A DNA stretch of 64,000 nt from Paenibacillus graminis (GCF_000758705.1 NZ_CP009287.1:4216001-4280000), one strand, 5' to 3'. Positions 35,804 through 44,931 are shown, numbered from the stretch's first letter. The notes: generated by a model from the letters alone, not told the origin. Made by a program: numbers and translations.

Positions 35804-36493
35804 CTACAGCTCCAGTGACTCTCCATAGGCAAGCACCGTGCCTTGAATTCCTTCTTCCCCAAGCGCCCGCACAAATGCATCCGCATCCTGCACGATAGGC
35901 GGGAAGGTGTTGTAGTGAATCGGAAGCACCTGCTTGGCTCCCAGCCATTTGGCGGCGATCAGCGCATGCTCCGGTCCCATGGTGTAATGCCCCCCGATAG
36001 GCAGAATCGCCAGATCGATGTCATACAGCTCGCCGAACATTTTCAGATCCCCGAACAGTCCGGTGTCTCCCGTATGCACAACGGTGCGTCCCTCCGCCTG
36101 AATAATGAACCCCGCAGGCATGCCTCCATAAATCGCTTTCTGCCCATCCTCCAGCGTAATGCCGGAGCTGTGAAACGCATGAATCATCGTCGCCTTGGCA
36201 AAACCAAGATCAACCGTCCCCCCGATGTTCATCCCGATGGTCTGGACGCCTTGTCCCTCCATATAGCCAGCCAATTCCACGTTCGCCACAACTGGTACAT
36301 TATTCTGCAGCGCAATCGGAGCGGCATCCAGAATATGATCCACGTGGGCATGCGTCAGCAGCACCATATCTGTCTTGACATCCTCCGGTTTGGTGACTGC
36401 TGCGGGGTTGCCTCTAAGGAACGGATCGATAATCAGCGACTTGCCGTTCACCTCAATCTGAATGCAGGAATGGCCGTGGTAAATGATTTTCAT
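35804..36493 (-). CDS. Metal-dependent hydrolase, UPF0173 (metallo-beta-lactamase fold)
   Basis: A 229-residue MBL-fold hydrolase of the UPF0173 family (YtkL-like). The metal motif is LLTHAHVDHIL; further ligands are in HAFHSSG, VVHTGDTGLF and LPIGGHYTMGPEHA. The N terminus MKIIYHGHSCIQIE is characteristic. Physiological substrate unknown. Confidence 0.92.
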   Translation of the reverse strand: MKIIYHGHSCIQIEVNGKSLIIDPFLRGNPAAVTKPEDVKTDMVLLTHAHVDHILDAAPIALQNNVPVVANVELAGYMEGQGVQTIGMNIGGTVDLGFAKATMIHAFHSSGITLEDGQKAIYGGMPAGFIIQAEGRTVVHTGDTGLFGDLKMFGELYDIDLAILPIGGHYTMGPEHALIAAKWLGAKQVLPIHYNTFPPIVQDADAFVRALGEEGIQGTVLAYGESLEL

Positions 36494-36633
36494 AGGTTAT
36501 CTCTCCTTTTCCTGTATACTCATTTCACTTACGAACGTATGAATTAATAATATATTTCAACTTCATCACCTGTCAAAAAACGTAAGGCAAGCGGCGCCGG
36601 AACCCGTGCTCACATATGGAATTTCTCAGCGCA

Positions 36634-37809
36634 TTACAGCTTGTGTTCGACCGCAGTTTTTCTTACGGCTCCAAGACGATATAAAATCAGCGTTATACTA
36701 ATCGCCAAAAACACACCAGCCGCACCGATCCACGTAACCGAAGACAGCGCAATCTGTTGGACCGCAAGTCCTCCAATCCCAGCTCCAGCGGCCATTGCCA
36801 GCTGCATCACCGACTGGTTCAGGCCGAGCATCACCCCCGACGCTTCCGGTTTCAAGGTAGTGATATGGTACTGTTGGGTCGGTCCGGTTGACCAGGCAGC
36901 AAAAGACCAGAGCAGCAGCACTGCCAGTACACCGACAACAGTATGGGTGACAAGAGATAGGAGGATAAGCATCACTATATGCAGCAGCATTCCGCCAAAT
37001 AACGTAGGATACACTCCCCAGCGATCCGCACTGAAGCCGCCAATTTTCGAACCAACCATGCTGGCGATACCGAAGATCAACAGCGCACCGCTGATGTAGC
37101 TGTCGTTAATTCCCGAAATCGAAATCAGGTAAGGAGATAAATAGGTGTACGCGATAGAATATCCTCCGAGCCAGAAGAACGAAATAGCTAATCCCAATGC
37201 CACTTTCGGTTCCTTCAGCAAAGCAAGCTGCTGCGGCAACGGAATGGGCTCATCTCCCTTGATACGTGGAATCGTAAGGAAAATGATCAGCATGGCAATC
37301 AGCCCCAGCAACGCAATTCCGATGAAAATAAACTTCCATCCGACGGCATCCGCTGTCATTCTTCCCAGAGGAACGCCAATAATCAAAGAAGCTGTGAATC
37401 CCATGACCACCGTTGCGATAGAGCTCGCCTGCCGGCCTTCCCGGGCGATTTTGGCTGCAATATTCAGTGCCGTAACAACGACTATTCCCGCTCCAAGCGC
37501 CATAATAATACGTGCGGCCACGAATAACCCATACCCGGGCAGAACAAAGGATAGAAGGTTGGCAGCAACAAACAGGCCCAGACCATATAAAATCAAGCTG
37601 CGTCTGTCCATGCTTGCCGTCAATGCCATAAGAATGGGTGTACAGATGGCATATACGAGCGAGAAGATCGTGATTAATTGCCCGGCAGAAGCCAGTGAAA
37701 CGCCGAATGAAAAGGAAATGCGATCTAAAATTCCGGACACAATATACTCAGACGTCCCCACCAAAAAACTAATAATAGCCAAAATATAAACTTTCCAGCT
37801 AACCGGCAT
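36634..37809 (-). CDS. MFS efflux transporter
   Basis: A 391-residue major facilitator protein with 12 predicted helices. SFLVGTSEYIVSGILDRIS opens the first helix, and MDRRSLILYGLGLFVAANLLS is the loop 2-3 region of drug:H+ antiporters related to AraJ/YdhP. It is preceded by an ArsR-type repressor gene, and copies of the same operator motif surround its -10 box, so expression is probably controlled by that repressor. The exported compound is unknown. Confidence 0.9.
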   Translation of the reverse strand: MPVSWKVYILAIISFLVGTSEYIVSGILDRISFSFGVSLASAGQLITIFSLVYAICTPILMALTASMDRRSLILYGLGLFVAANLLSFVLPGYGLFVAARIIMALGAGIVVVTALNIAAKIAREGRQASSIATVVMGFTASLIIGVPLGRMTADAVGWKFIFIGIALLGLIAMLIIFLTIPRIKGDEPIPLPQQLALLKEPKVALGLAISFFWLGGYSIAYTYLSPYLISISGINDSYISGALLIFGIASMVGSKIGGFSADRWGVYPTLFGGMLLHIVMLILLSLVTHTVVGVLAVLLLWSFAAWSTGPTQQYHITTLKPEASGVMLGLNQSVMQLAMAAGAGIGGLAVQQIALSSVTWIGAAGVFLAISITLILYRLGAVRKTAVEHKL

Positions 37810-37847
37810 GAATCGTTCAACCCCTTATTTTACTTTTATATAAAGAT

Positions 37848-37903
37848 ATATCGCGAATTGTTAATGTGTTAGAGTATAACATAAACAAATCGCGAATTAT
37901 CGA
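37848..37903 (-). promoter_or_regulatory. Promoter and ArsR-type operators of the MFS gene
   Basis: Two copies of a motif (ATATCGCGAATTG at 37848-37860; ATCGCGAATTATCGA at 37889-37903) flank a -10 box TATACT (37873-37878 on the minus strand). The same motif overlaps the arsR promoter. Confidence 0.65.
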
Positions 37904-37957
37904 ATTGTTGTGGCGAAAAAGAAACTGAATCCTCCGAACAAGAATTCAGTTTATAGG

Positions 37958-38260
37958 CTATACCTCATCCTTCATAAAAGCAGCCAATTGACGAATTGCT
38001 TCCTCGTCTCTTTGGTAATACGTAAATTTGCCAATCCGTTTCGTTGTAATCAGCCCGGCCCGCTGCAGCATCGCAAGATACTGGGAAGCCGTCGACTGCG
38101 TCATGTTCAGCTTGTTCGTAATCTGGCTTACACATACCCCAACTTCAGTCATATCAATCCCTTCATGGGGTGTAAAATGGAGGTTCGGTTCTTTGAGCCA
38201 CTGCAGGATCTGATAACGGGATTCATTCGACAAAGCCTTAAATACTTCGATAGGGTTCAT
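37958..38260 (-). CDS. ArsR-family repressor, probably leaderless mRNA
   Basis: A 100-residue winged-helix repressor (NPIEVFKALSNESRYQILQWL, then VSQITNKLNMTQSTASQYLAMLQRAGLI). The frame is open 20 codons further upstream, but a perfect TTGACA/TATAAT promoter lies in those codons. Transcription would start at or one base before the ATG at 38260, so I place the start there and infer a leaderless message. No classical metal Cys motif is seen; a His/Asp-rich segment near FTPHEGIDMTEVGVCV is possible for sensing. It likely regulates itself and the MFS gene. Confidence 0.85.
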   Translation of the reverse strand: MNPIEVFKALSNESRYQILQWLKEPNLHFTPHEGIDMTEVGVCVSQITNKLNMTQSTASQYLAMLQRAGLITTKRIGKFTYYQRDEEAIRQLAAFMKDEV

Positions 38261-38267
38261 AACCATC

Positions 38268-38295
38268 ATTATATCGATAATTCCCGATATGTCAA
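38268..38295 (-). promoter_or_regulatory. arsR promoter with palindromic operator
   Basis: On the minus strand TTGACA (38290-38295), 16 bases, then TATAAT (38268-38273). The spacer contains ATATCG-GGAATTAT-CGATAT (38271-38290), a perfect 6-bp inverted repeat matching the operators before the MFS gene. Confidence 0.85.
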
Positions 38296-38368
38296 ACTCA
38301 AAGTTAGAGATCCTTCGCAAGACTGGATATTCCGGTGAAGATGCATGAAGCCTGCCCGATTGGTAAAA

Positions 38369-38403
38369 GCAAAAAGCAGCCCTGGTGACAGGCTGCTTTT
38401 TGA
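38369..38403. terminator. Terminator after yyaL
   Basis: AAAAAGCAGCC and GGCTGCTTTTT form an 11-bp stem with loop CTGGTGACA. It is symmetric and serves the minus-strand yyaL. Confidence 0.85.
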
Positions 38404-38412
38404 CGTTCCTTT

Positions 38413-40546
38413 CTAAGCCTCACGCGAACTGGAGGCTAAAAGCTCCCTGACCGCCTCCATGCTCGTGACCGGCGCGCGGCAGGCGAAGTTCCGGCAGACA
38501 TAAGCTGTAGCTCCACCGTTAATCGCCGGTTTGTCCGCGAGGTGGGGAAGCAGACGGAGAATCCCTTCTGCATCTCCTTCCCAGTGGACAATCAGCGCAG
38601 CGTCCGGCAGATACGCCTGCTGCACCTGGGCCAGCATACCATGCAGCGCGGAATCGTCCCGCTTCCCGGACAGCACCCATTCCCGGCCGCCTGAAGCCAT
38701 CGCCAGATGGGCCTGCAAATACATCGCATATCCCGGAGGGTACTCCGATGCTGCTGTAGCCATTACCGCTGCCGTACGCTCAGCGGCCGTCTTCAGCTCC
38801 ACATCCTGAGTCATCACCGACAGCTTCCACAGCAGCTTCGCTGCCACCGAGTTCCCCGAAGGAAGCGCACCGTCATACAGCTCCTTGGAACGGATCGGCA
38901 GCTCTTCCCCGTCATGACCGGTGAAAAAGAACCCGCCGCCTTCCCGATCGGCGAACAGCTCCAGCAGTCCATCCTTAAGCGTCAACGCCCGCTCCAAATG
39001 AACGGCTTGGCCTGTAGCTTCGTACAGCTCGGTCAGTCCCCAGAGCAGGAACGTGTAGTCGTCCAGATAAGCAGGAATCGCGGCATCGCCATCCCGGTAG
39101 CGGGCCAGCAGCCTGCCGTCCTCACGGCGGCGCAGCTTATGCCAGATAAAGTCCGCCGCCGCGGCTGCGGCTCCAGCGTACTCCGGCTTTTGCAGCGCTT
39201 TGGCTCCCTTTGCCAGCGCGGCGATCATCAGCCCGTTCCAGGCCGTAAGCACCTTATCATCCTTCGACGGATGAATGCGCTGCTCCCGGTAGGCGAACAG
39301 CTTCTCGCGCCATTCCTCCATCCGGGTCCGCAGTCCCAGCGGATTCATGCCCATCCGTTCCGCCATGTCGTCCGGCAATCCTTGCAGCAGATTCGGGATA
39401 TTGGCACCTTCAAAATTCCCCTCAGGTGTAATTCCGTACACATGGCAATAGGAGTGCATATCCTCCAGGCCAAGCGCCTCCTCGATCTCCTCACGGGAGA
39501 AGACGTAGAACTTCCCTTCCACCCCTTCGGAATCGGCATCCTCCGCAGAGTAAAAGGCCCCTTCCGGCGAAGTCATATCCCGTTGCACATACGTGAAGAT
39601 TTGCTCCGCGATCTCCGCATAGAGTAGTTTCCCCGTGATCTGGTACGCCTCTAAATAAGCAATAGCCAGCAGCGCATTGTCGTAGAGCATTTTCTCAAAA
39701 TGCGGCACCAGCCACTCCCGGTCCGTGGAATAACGCGAGAACCCGTAGCCCACATGGTCGTACATGCCGCCCCGGTACATCGACTCCAGCGTCTTCTCTA
39801 CCATACGCAGCGCTTCCGGCTGGTTATACATCTGGCTGTACGCCAGCAGAAAAGACAGATTATGCGGCGAAGGAAACTTCGGCGCATTGCCGAACCCGCC
39901 GTATTCTTCATCGAACTGGCGGCGGTACAGCGCATACGCTTCATGCAGCAGCTCCTCTCCGGGAACTCCTGCCCCGCCTTCTCCGGCACGTCCGGAATTC
40001 TTACGGTCCAGCGATTGAAGATCCGCCAGCAGTTCGTCCCCGAGCTGGTCCAGCGCTTCGCAGTCCTGCTCCCATTTACGGTGAATCTGCTCCAGTACAT
40101 CCATCAGCCCAATCCGCCCGAACATCTGCCGCTTGGGAAAATACGTCCCCGCATAAAACGGCTTCTTCTCCGGCGTCAGCAGCACCGTTAACGGCCACCC
40201 CCCGCTCCACGTCAGCGCCTGACACACCGACATATACAGCGCATCAATATCCGGCCGCTCTTCACGGTCTACCTTGATCGCGACATAGTTATCGTTAAGG
40301 AGCTGTGCTACTTCTTGGTCTTCGAAGCTTTCGCGCTCCATTACATGACACCAATGACAAGTTGACTTAAGCCTCAGACTAGGAATAACCTACTGACAGG
40401 AACACAGGCTTGCTTTCTCTCTTTGCTTTTGCAAAGGCTTCTTCTCCCCAAGTCATCCAATTCACAGGATTGTGGGCATGCTGAAGTAAATAAGGTGATT
40501 TTTCATGAATTAGACTGTTTGTATGCTTTACTGTTTTATCTCGCAT
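38413..40546 (-). pseudogene. yyaL: Thioredoxin-domain protein YyaL (DUF255), frameshifted near the 5' end
   Basis: A DUF255 protein of the YyaL/spermatogenesis-associated type, normally about 690 residues: a thioredoxin-like N-terminal domain and an (alpha/alpha)6 barrel. The 5' part (40379-40546, from an ATG after AAGGAG) encodes [17 protein letters not shown] and ends at VGYS with a TAG. The rest is in another frame and encodes TCHWCHVMERESFE through to the C terminus (38413-40341 from its first ATG). Exactly 19 extra bases at 40363-40381 cause the break. The 5' part is AT-rich unlike the rest. It forms the left boundary of the prophage region. Confidence 0.85.
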
Positions 40547-40600
40547 AAGAACAACTCCTTTTGGTTTGATACAGTTAATATACCCCAATCCAAACATAAT

Positions 40601-40630
40601 AAAAAAAAGGACCTCATTTAGAGATCCTCT
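40601..40630 (-). terminator. Terminator at the end of the phage early operon
   Basis: On the minus strand AGGATCTC-TAAAT-GAGGTCCT (one G-T pair) is followed by TTTTTTTT. It overlaps the stop of the last phage ORF and separates it from yyaL. Confidence 0.85.
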
Positions 40631-40824
40631 TGTGGATTGAATTTATAGAACATTTCGTTATAAAGTTTATTCGCTGCTTCGATTGCTTCATCAGAGGGTT
40701 GATTAATGATTACACCTGTTATCTTTAATCCCCAGCGTTGGTATTTTACGACCTTTTGCCCCTTATCATTAAAGCTGATGATCGGAGGGGTATCATTTAA
40801 ATTTTCAATCTTTTTCTCTCCCAT
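40618..40824 (-). CDS. Small phage protein of unknown function
   Basis: A 68-residue protein (start ATG at 40824, GGAGATGGAGGGG upstream). It has a mixed alpha/beta look ([39 protein letters not shown]). It overlaps the 3' end of the ArpU gene and is last in the operon. Confidence 0.55.
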   Translation of the reverse strand: MGEKKIENLNDTPPIISFNDKGQKVVKYQRWGLKITGVIINQPSDEAIEAANKLYNEMFYKFNPQEDL

Positions 40825-41281
40825 CCCCTCCATCTCCTTTCGTTACAATAAGCCTTAAATCAGAGGCTAGTTTATAAAAAGCTCGCCATCTAATTTTACT
40901 GTACGTTGGCTCACTGATTGGTGGGTCAAAGATAAAACTGTAAACCCTTTGATCAGTAATATAGTCGTATTCAATGGTCATGTATCTCTCTTTAATCAAT
41001 AGAGCTTCTTTTTTCGGCATGCGTCCGACTACTCTTTCAATACGTTCACAATACTCCTTACGTGCTGCCTGGCTATCCACATTATAAATCGCTATATTTG
41101 CGGTTTGATCCGATATTACTCCCGTGAATCCTTTTGGAGTGTTGGACCATGCTGTCGTTGTCGTCGCCTCACGATCCTCATAGGTCAAAAACTTATTAAT
41201 CCTATATTTCTCAAGGGCTGCCTCAACCGCTGCCTGCGTCTTTTTTCGGTCTATCTCTGGCAGAAAGCTTTGTTGACCCAC
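40805..41281 (-). CDS. ArpU-family phage transcriptional regulator
   Basis: A 158-residue protein of the ArpU family, regulators that in many Firmicute phages lie between early and late genes and switch on late transcription. The C-terminal region has sigma-like helix-turn-helix character (KKEALLIKERYMTIEYDYITDQRVYSF and ISEPTYSKIRWRAFYKLASDLRL). The start is GTG after AGGTG. In an intact phage, terminase would follow; here the element ends. Confidence 0.85.
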   Translation of the reverse strand: MGQQSFLPEIDRKKTQAAVEAALEKYRINKFLTYEDREATTTTAWSNTPKGFTGVISDQTANIAIYNVDSQAARKEYCERIERVVGRMPKKEALLIKERYMTIEYDYITDQRVYSFIFDPPISEPTYSKIRWRAFYKLASDLRLIVTKGDGGDGREKD

Positions 41282-41339
41282 CTGATAATCACCTCATTTT
41301 GCAAAAGGTTCCCCGACCGAAGCCGGGGAGTGTGCTTAT

Positions 41340-41879
41340 TTAGAACGGCAGATCGTCCGCATCATCTGGCATTGGCGGGCCGTTCTTATCGTCCGGATAT
41401 TCCTTGGCTGGGTCTTCCTGTTCATCTTCTTCAGATTCATTGTCTGCTGCTGCTTCTTCCATGGTGACCTGATTCGGATCGTCCACATCAACTGTGCCGT
41501 CCCCATTGATCTTCCCGCGAACGCCTTCCCGGGGCTCGTTAAACTCCTCAATGCTCATTTGGCTGGGGGCGACGCCGAGCGTTACATTTCGGCCTGCGAA
41601 TTTATAGAGCTGCTGCGCTTTGTCGTCTCTGTCGCCTTTGATGCCGAATTTCATAACTGTTTTCTTGCTGTCGCGTTGCATGGAGACGAATTCTGCTGAC
41701 AAATCGCCGCACACATCATTGCCGCCGGATTCCAGGGAAAGAACAACAATGCTGCCGGACAATTCAAACAAATCAATTTCATCGCCTGCATCTTCCGTTC
41801 CCTTGATCTCAAATTTCAAAATCTCCTTTTTGTCGTCCTTCTGCATCGACTTAAACAGCACGTTCATTGTGGTTTTCAT
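41340..41879 (-). CDS. Duplicated beta-domain protein with SSB-like acidic tail
   Basis: A 179-residue phage protein. Two similar units of about 45 residues are visible: SMQKDDKKEILKFEIKG...GSIVVLSL (near residues 11-50) and SMQRDSKKTVMKFGIKG...GRNVTLGV (near residues 67-105). A disordered acidic tail follows and ends PDDADDLPF. That ending matches the C-terminal tip of bacterial SSB proteins (DDDLPF), which recruits repair and replication enzymes. No OB-fold SSB gene is otherwise seen in this replication module. An SSB-like role is inferred. Confidence 0.6.
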   Translation of the reverse strand: MKTTMNVLFKSMQKDDKKEILKFEIKGTEDAGDEIDLFELSGSIVVLSLESGGNDVCGDLSAEFVSMQRDSKKTVMKFGIKGDRDDKAQQLYKFAGRNVTLGVAPSQMSIEEFNEPREGVRGKINGDGTVDVDDPNQVTMEEAAADNESEEDEQEDPAKEYPDDKNGPPMPDDADDLPF

Positions 41880-41953
41880 TTATAATTGCTCCTCTCGGAA
41901 TATAATTTGGAATAATTCCTGCTCGTTTTCCTGTATATCCTCCCTTAGTGGGA

Positions 41954-41973
41954 GAGTAGGGTTACTCCTACTC
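41954..41973 (-). promoter_or_regulatory. Hairpin in the leader of the SSB-tail gene
   Basis: GAGTAGG and CCTACTC form a 7-bp stem with a 6-base loop in the 150-base gap between two phage genes. There is no T-run, so it may be an RNA processing or stability element. Confidence 0.35.
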
Positions 41974-42029
41974 CCTTAATGATCTGGTTCGGCCCCCGCG
42001 TTGCTGGGTTATTTAGTCGAATTGGTGGC

Positions 42030-42344
42030 CTATCGGCCTGTACCAAGCACTCCAGCAATCGCCTCAAGCGCCCTCTTTTCAGCATGGTTGCGTTCCTCAT
42101 TCGCCAGATGTTCAAAATTTGGATGGAAATATACCTCCGGCTTATGTCCTTCTCTTTTTTTGTGACCAAGTTCGCCAGCCTTAACAGCTGCATTAAGCAC
42201 GGTTCGAACATTGGCGTCTAACTTAGTCACCACCGCAAATCGAGCCATCCTTACCTTCAGCACATTCGCTTCGTCGGCTGTTATCTCTCTACGCTGGACT
42301 AAATCTATTAAGTGTTCCATATCGTTCTGCGATAGCTTATTCAT
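42030..42344 (-). CDS. Phage protein of unknown function
   Basis: A 104-residue, mainly helical, basic protein (MNKLSQNDMEHLIDLVQRRE at the start; HAEKRALEAIAGVL near the end). GGGGAA precedes the ATG and it overlaps the upstream gene by four bases. Not recognised. Confidence 0.6.
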   Translation of the reverse strand: MNKLSQNDMEHLIDLVQRREITADEANVLKVRMARFAVVTKLDANVRTVLNAAVKAGELGHKKREGHKPEVYFHPNFEHLANEERNHAEKRALEAIAGVLGTGR

Positions 42345-42712
42345 GTCCGTTCCCCCTGCATCGTGATATATGCCGCCTCTGCCCTCTCTCGGGGTGTGGC
42401 GGTGGCTATCCGTACGCCTTCTTTTCGACTAATAATTTTGCCGCCTACCCAGCCCTGAATAATTGCTAATTCCCAAATGTAGCGCTCTCCGTCCACTTTG
42501 CATGCTGCTGTCTGTACCTCTAGAGAGGCAGCAGGGTCGTTGCAGTAGTCTGGAGCGTCTGCCCACGCGTACGACTCATCAGCCTGCCATTGTCCATATG
42601 AGGGACCTTTTATGATCTGATAGCAATTCGCCGATTTTCTTACGCTGTACCCCATCAACTCCGCAAGCTTACGGTTAAGCTCCTGGTTGCTCCATTCCTT
42701 TACCTGTGTCAT
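42341..42712 (-). CDS. Phage ABA-sandwich-domain-like protein
   Basis: A 123-residue protein from the ATG at 42712 (GGGGAG upstream). The segment DAPDYCNDPAASLEVQTAACK and the ending TPRERAEAAYITMQGER are typical of small phage proteins of the ABA-sandwich family. Function unknown. Confidence 0.65.
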   Translation of the reverse strand: MTQVKEWSNQELNRKLAELMGYSVRKSANCYQIIKGPSYGQWQADESYAWADAPDYCNDPAASLEVQTAACKVDGERYIWELAIIQGWVGGKIISRKEGVRIATATPRERAEAAYITMQGERT

Positions 42713-43086
42713 GGCTGTGTCTCCCCTTCCCCACTTCCAATTGCATTGACGGCCCATTCAGGCAATCCAGTAGCAATCAGTGCCTCCCTTTGTCGGGCTA
42801 TGGTCTGTTGTGCCTCCTGGTGTGCTCTGGCTAGTACGCTGTGTTTATTAAGAAGGAAATCATACTCTCTACGGCTTACACAGTAACCCTGAAGATCCTC
42901 ATACGCCGCATACGCTAACTGCGCTTGTTGTTGTGCCTCTTCTAGAGCAGCCAGCAACCCGCCTATCACTTTCTGGGGAGCAAACCTTCCGATCTCCGTG
43001 CTAAATGTGTAACCCTCTTCCCAAAGCAAACGTATCTCTTCAATTTGGCCTGGAGTAGGTAAGGAAACTTTTCCTGCTTCACTCAT
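42709..43086 (-). CDS. Phage protein with central coiled coil
   Basis: A 125-residue protein starting at ATG 43086 after AAGGGGAA. Residues about 45-105 (ALEEAQQQAQLAYAAYEDLQ, KHSVLARAHQEAQQTIARQRE) are predicted coiled coil. It overlaps neighbours by four bases at both ends. Function unknown. Confidence 0.6.
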   Translation of the reverse strand: MSEAGKVSLPTPGQIEEIRLLWEEGYTFSTEIGRFAPQKVIGGLLAALEEAQQQAQLAYAAYEDLQGYCVSRREYDFLLNKHSVLARAHQEAQQTIARQREALIATGLPEWAVNAIGSGEGETQP

Positions 43087-43538
43087 AACTGTTCCCCTTC
43101 CCAGTTCCATAAACCTTGCTGTCCCTTCGCGGGTACCGGCTCCGGCAGCCGCTTAACGTCTCCCAACTCCCAGGCGTAACGGCCGTCATCATACCAGCCG
43201 AAAGCTTCTTCCTTTTTACTGATGGGGTCCTCTCGCATCGTATTGCCGCCGTCCTTTTCAAGCACTACATCCCCGCGTAAGCAGCGGCTGACCTCCCAGC
43301 ATTCCTCAAGCTTTGTGACGGCCACAACCGCCCCGGTCGGCAGGTTATCTGCTGTGTACCCGTGCCGAGCCAGCGCTGCTTTTATATCCGGCTGCTGGCA
43401 GGCTTTTCGGTTCACATTCTTCCCAGCATGGATCGCCAATTCGCCCCGGTGCTTGGTTGCCCAACCTCTGGTTTCAAAATGTTTCTCTCCGATGGCTATC
43501 AGTTGGGCCCAAGGTTGAATCACTGTAATGGCTCGCAT
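43083..43538 (-). CDS. ASCH-domain protein
   Basis: A 151-residue protein with the ASCH/PUA-like fold: MRAITVIQPWAQLIAIGEKHFETRGWATKHRGELAIHAGK is the family start, with the conserved GEKxxETR and IHA elements. ASCH proteins may bind or process RNA or modified nucleosides; phages often carry one. It overlaps the next gene by 19 bases. Confidence 0.85.
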   Translation of the reverse strand: MRAITVIQPWAQLIAIGEKHFETRGWATKHRGELAIHAGKNVNRKACQQPDIKAALARHGYTADNLPTGAVVAVTKLEECWEVSRCLRGDVVLEKDGGNTMREDPISKKEEAFGWYDDGRYAWELGDVKRLPEPVPAKGQQGLWNWEGEQL

Positions 43539-43831
43539 TTCGCATCATCCCATCCGAGCTTAAAGCTCTTTAATGTGTATCCGATTTTGACCCAGCCTGC
43601 ATGCCGCTTTCGCTTCTGCCGGACCAGGACCTCCCAGCATTCAATGTTTTTATATCTTGGGAGATTGACGGGGTACAGCCCCCATCCTCCCAGCTCTTCG
43701 TAATATCCATGGTGCCGGGTCTCGCCCATCGTGGTAGCCTGGACCTGCAAGGGCTGTCCGAAATATCCCTCGACTGTCATGGTGATTCGGGTCCCAGCAG
43801 GTAATTCCTTAATTGCCTCGGCGGGCTTCAT
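43520..43831 (-). CDS. Phage protein of unknown function
   Basis: A 103-residue beta-rich protein (GTRITMTVEGYFGQPLQVQATT then YKNIECWEVLVRQKRKRHAGW). It overlaps the YopX gene stop by four bases. Not recognised. Confidence 0.55.
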   Translation of the reverse strand: MKPAEAIKELPAGTRITMTVEGYFGQPLQVQATTMGETRHHGYYEELGGWGLYPVNLPRYKNIECWEVLVRQKRKRHAGWVKIGYTLKSFKLGWDDAKCEPLQ

Positions 43832-44301
43832 GCCTTCGCCGCCTCTCCCCCGAGCAGTGCCGGGTTCTCGTAGATGTTGTCGATTACCTCAGCTCTCTTG
43901 CCAGAAACCTTTTTGTACATTTTGGTAGGCTCCGTTTCATCTGTTTCAAGCGAGTATCTTATAGGGTGCTTCATAACTATTCCGGCGCCGGGCGTGAGCA
44001 TCACCGGGCCAATATGCCATCCATCGAAGGATACCAACTCATGGTTTTCGTCTCTTCCCTCTGCATGGTATGTCTGCTTGGTGATATCACCCTCGAAAAT
44101 TTCCCGGCCGTGAAGATCGCAACGGCCAGTATATTGCATCAATTCAAAATCGGACATCCGGAGCTCATGGTAACCCTTGCCGTCCATTTCCAAGTACACG
44201 CCCAGTACCTTAGTGTCAAAGTTGATCATGACCAGATTTTCCGGCTCAATCATCACGCCCAGCGGCTTATACCAGGCGCGGTATTTCGGTATTCTGCTCA
44301 T
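43828..44301 (-). CDS. YopX-family phage protein
   Basis: A 157-residue YopX-domain protein. RIPKYRAWYKPLGVMIEPENL and the later LMQYTGRCDLHGREIFEGDI match the YopX family (named from SP-beta). Such proteins are common in Firmicute phages; their role is unknown. AGG-AGG-type site precedes ATG. Confidence 0.85.
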   Translation of the reverse strand: MSRIPKYRAWYKPLGVMIEPENLVMINFDTKVLGVYLEMDGKGYHELRMSDFELMQYTGRCDLHGREIFEGDITKQTYHAEGRDENHELVSFDGWHIGPVMLTPGAGIVMKHPIRYSLETDETEPTKMYKKVSGKRAEVIDNIYENPALLGGEAAKA

Positions 44302-44306
44302 ACTGG

Positions 44307-44654
44307 TTATGCCTCCCTTGCAGTGGATTTCCTAAAGCGATCCACTCCGGCCAAATTCCCAAAAATCAACTCTTGGTCGAGTGGGGGCGTATATGGATTA
44401 TTTCCATCCTGTGAGTGATGCAGATAGGCCGCAACACTGGATGCCTTGTATCTCTCCATAGCCAGTTTGTAATCAAGGATCATGTTGGCAATCTCTTGTG
44501 GACTCTCCTTAACCAACGCATGCCCGGCTCCGGGAATCGTAACATCGGTAAATACTTTGTATGTTCTGAACACTACATCTACCGGAATGAATACGGAATT
44601 TTCACTTGCAATTTCTCCATTTCCATTCAGAAGAATCTCTGTTAGTTTCAGCAT
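44307..44654 (-). CDS. Phage protein of unknown function
   Basis: A 115-residue protein (ATG 44654 after AGAGGAG). MLKLTEILLNGNGEIASENS begins it; the ending is LIFGNLAGVDRFRKSTAREA. No family recognised. Confidence 0.6.
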   Translation of the reverse strand: MLKLTEILLNGNGEIASENSVFIPVDVVFRTYKVFTDVTIPGAGHALVKESPQEIANMILDYKLAMERYKASSVAAYLHHSQDGNNPYTPPLDQELIFGNLAGVDRFRKSTAREA

Positions 44655-44688
44655 GCTTATCAGCTCCTCTTTATAGGGGAGAGGGTGG

Positions 44689-44817
44689 TTAACCCTCTGG
44701 ATACATTTCGTTTGCTTCCAGGTGCTCTGTGCACTCATTGTCAGTCAAACCGGCAAGAACCTGTTCCTCGTAGCCATAAACTTCCCGCAGTATCTCGCGG
44801 CTGCTTTTTTCGCTCAT
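44689..44817 (-). CDS. Small phage protein, 42 residues
   Basis: A short acidic frame (MSEKSSREILREVYGYEEQV at the start) with AAGGAGAG eight bases before the ATG at 44817. The site and acidic helical composition make it credible. Confidence 0.55.
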   Translation of the reverse strand: MSEKSSREILREVYGYEEQVLAGLTDNECTEHLEANEMYPEG

Positions 44818-44931
44818 CGCTCGTTCTCTCCTTATAGGGGCTATGCCCCGATTAATTAATGAAGGTGATTTGGAATATAATGTCGAACCCTTATTATGGA
44901 ACTACTCATAATTAGAAAGGGAATGATTTAT

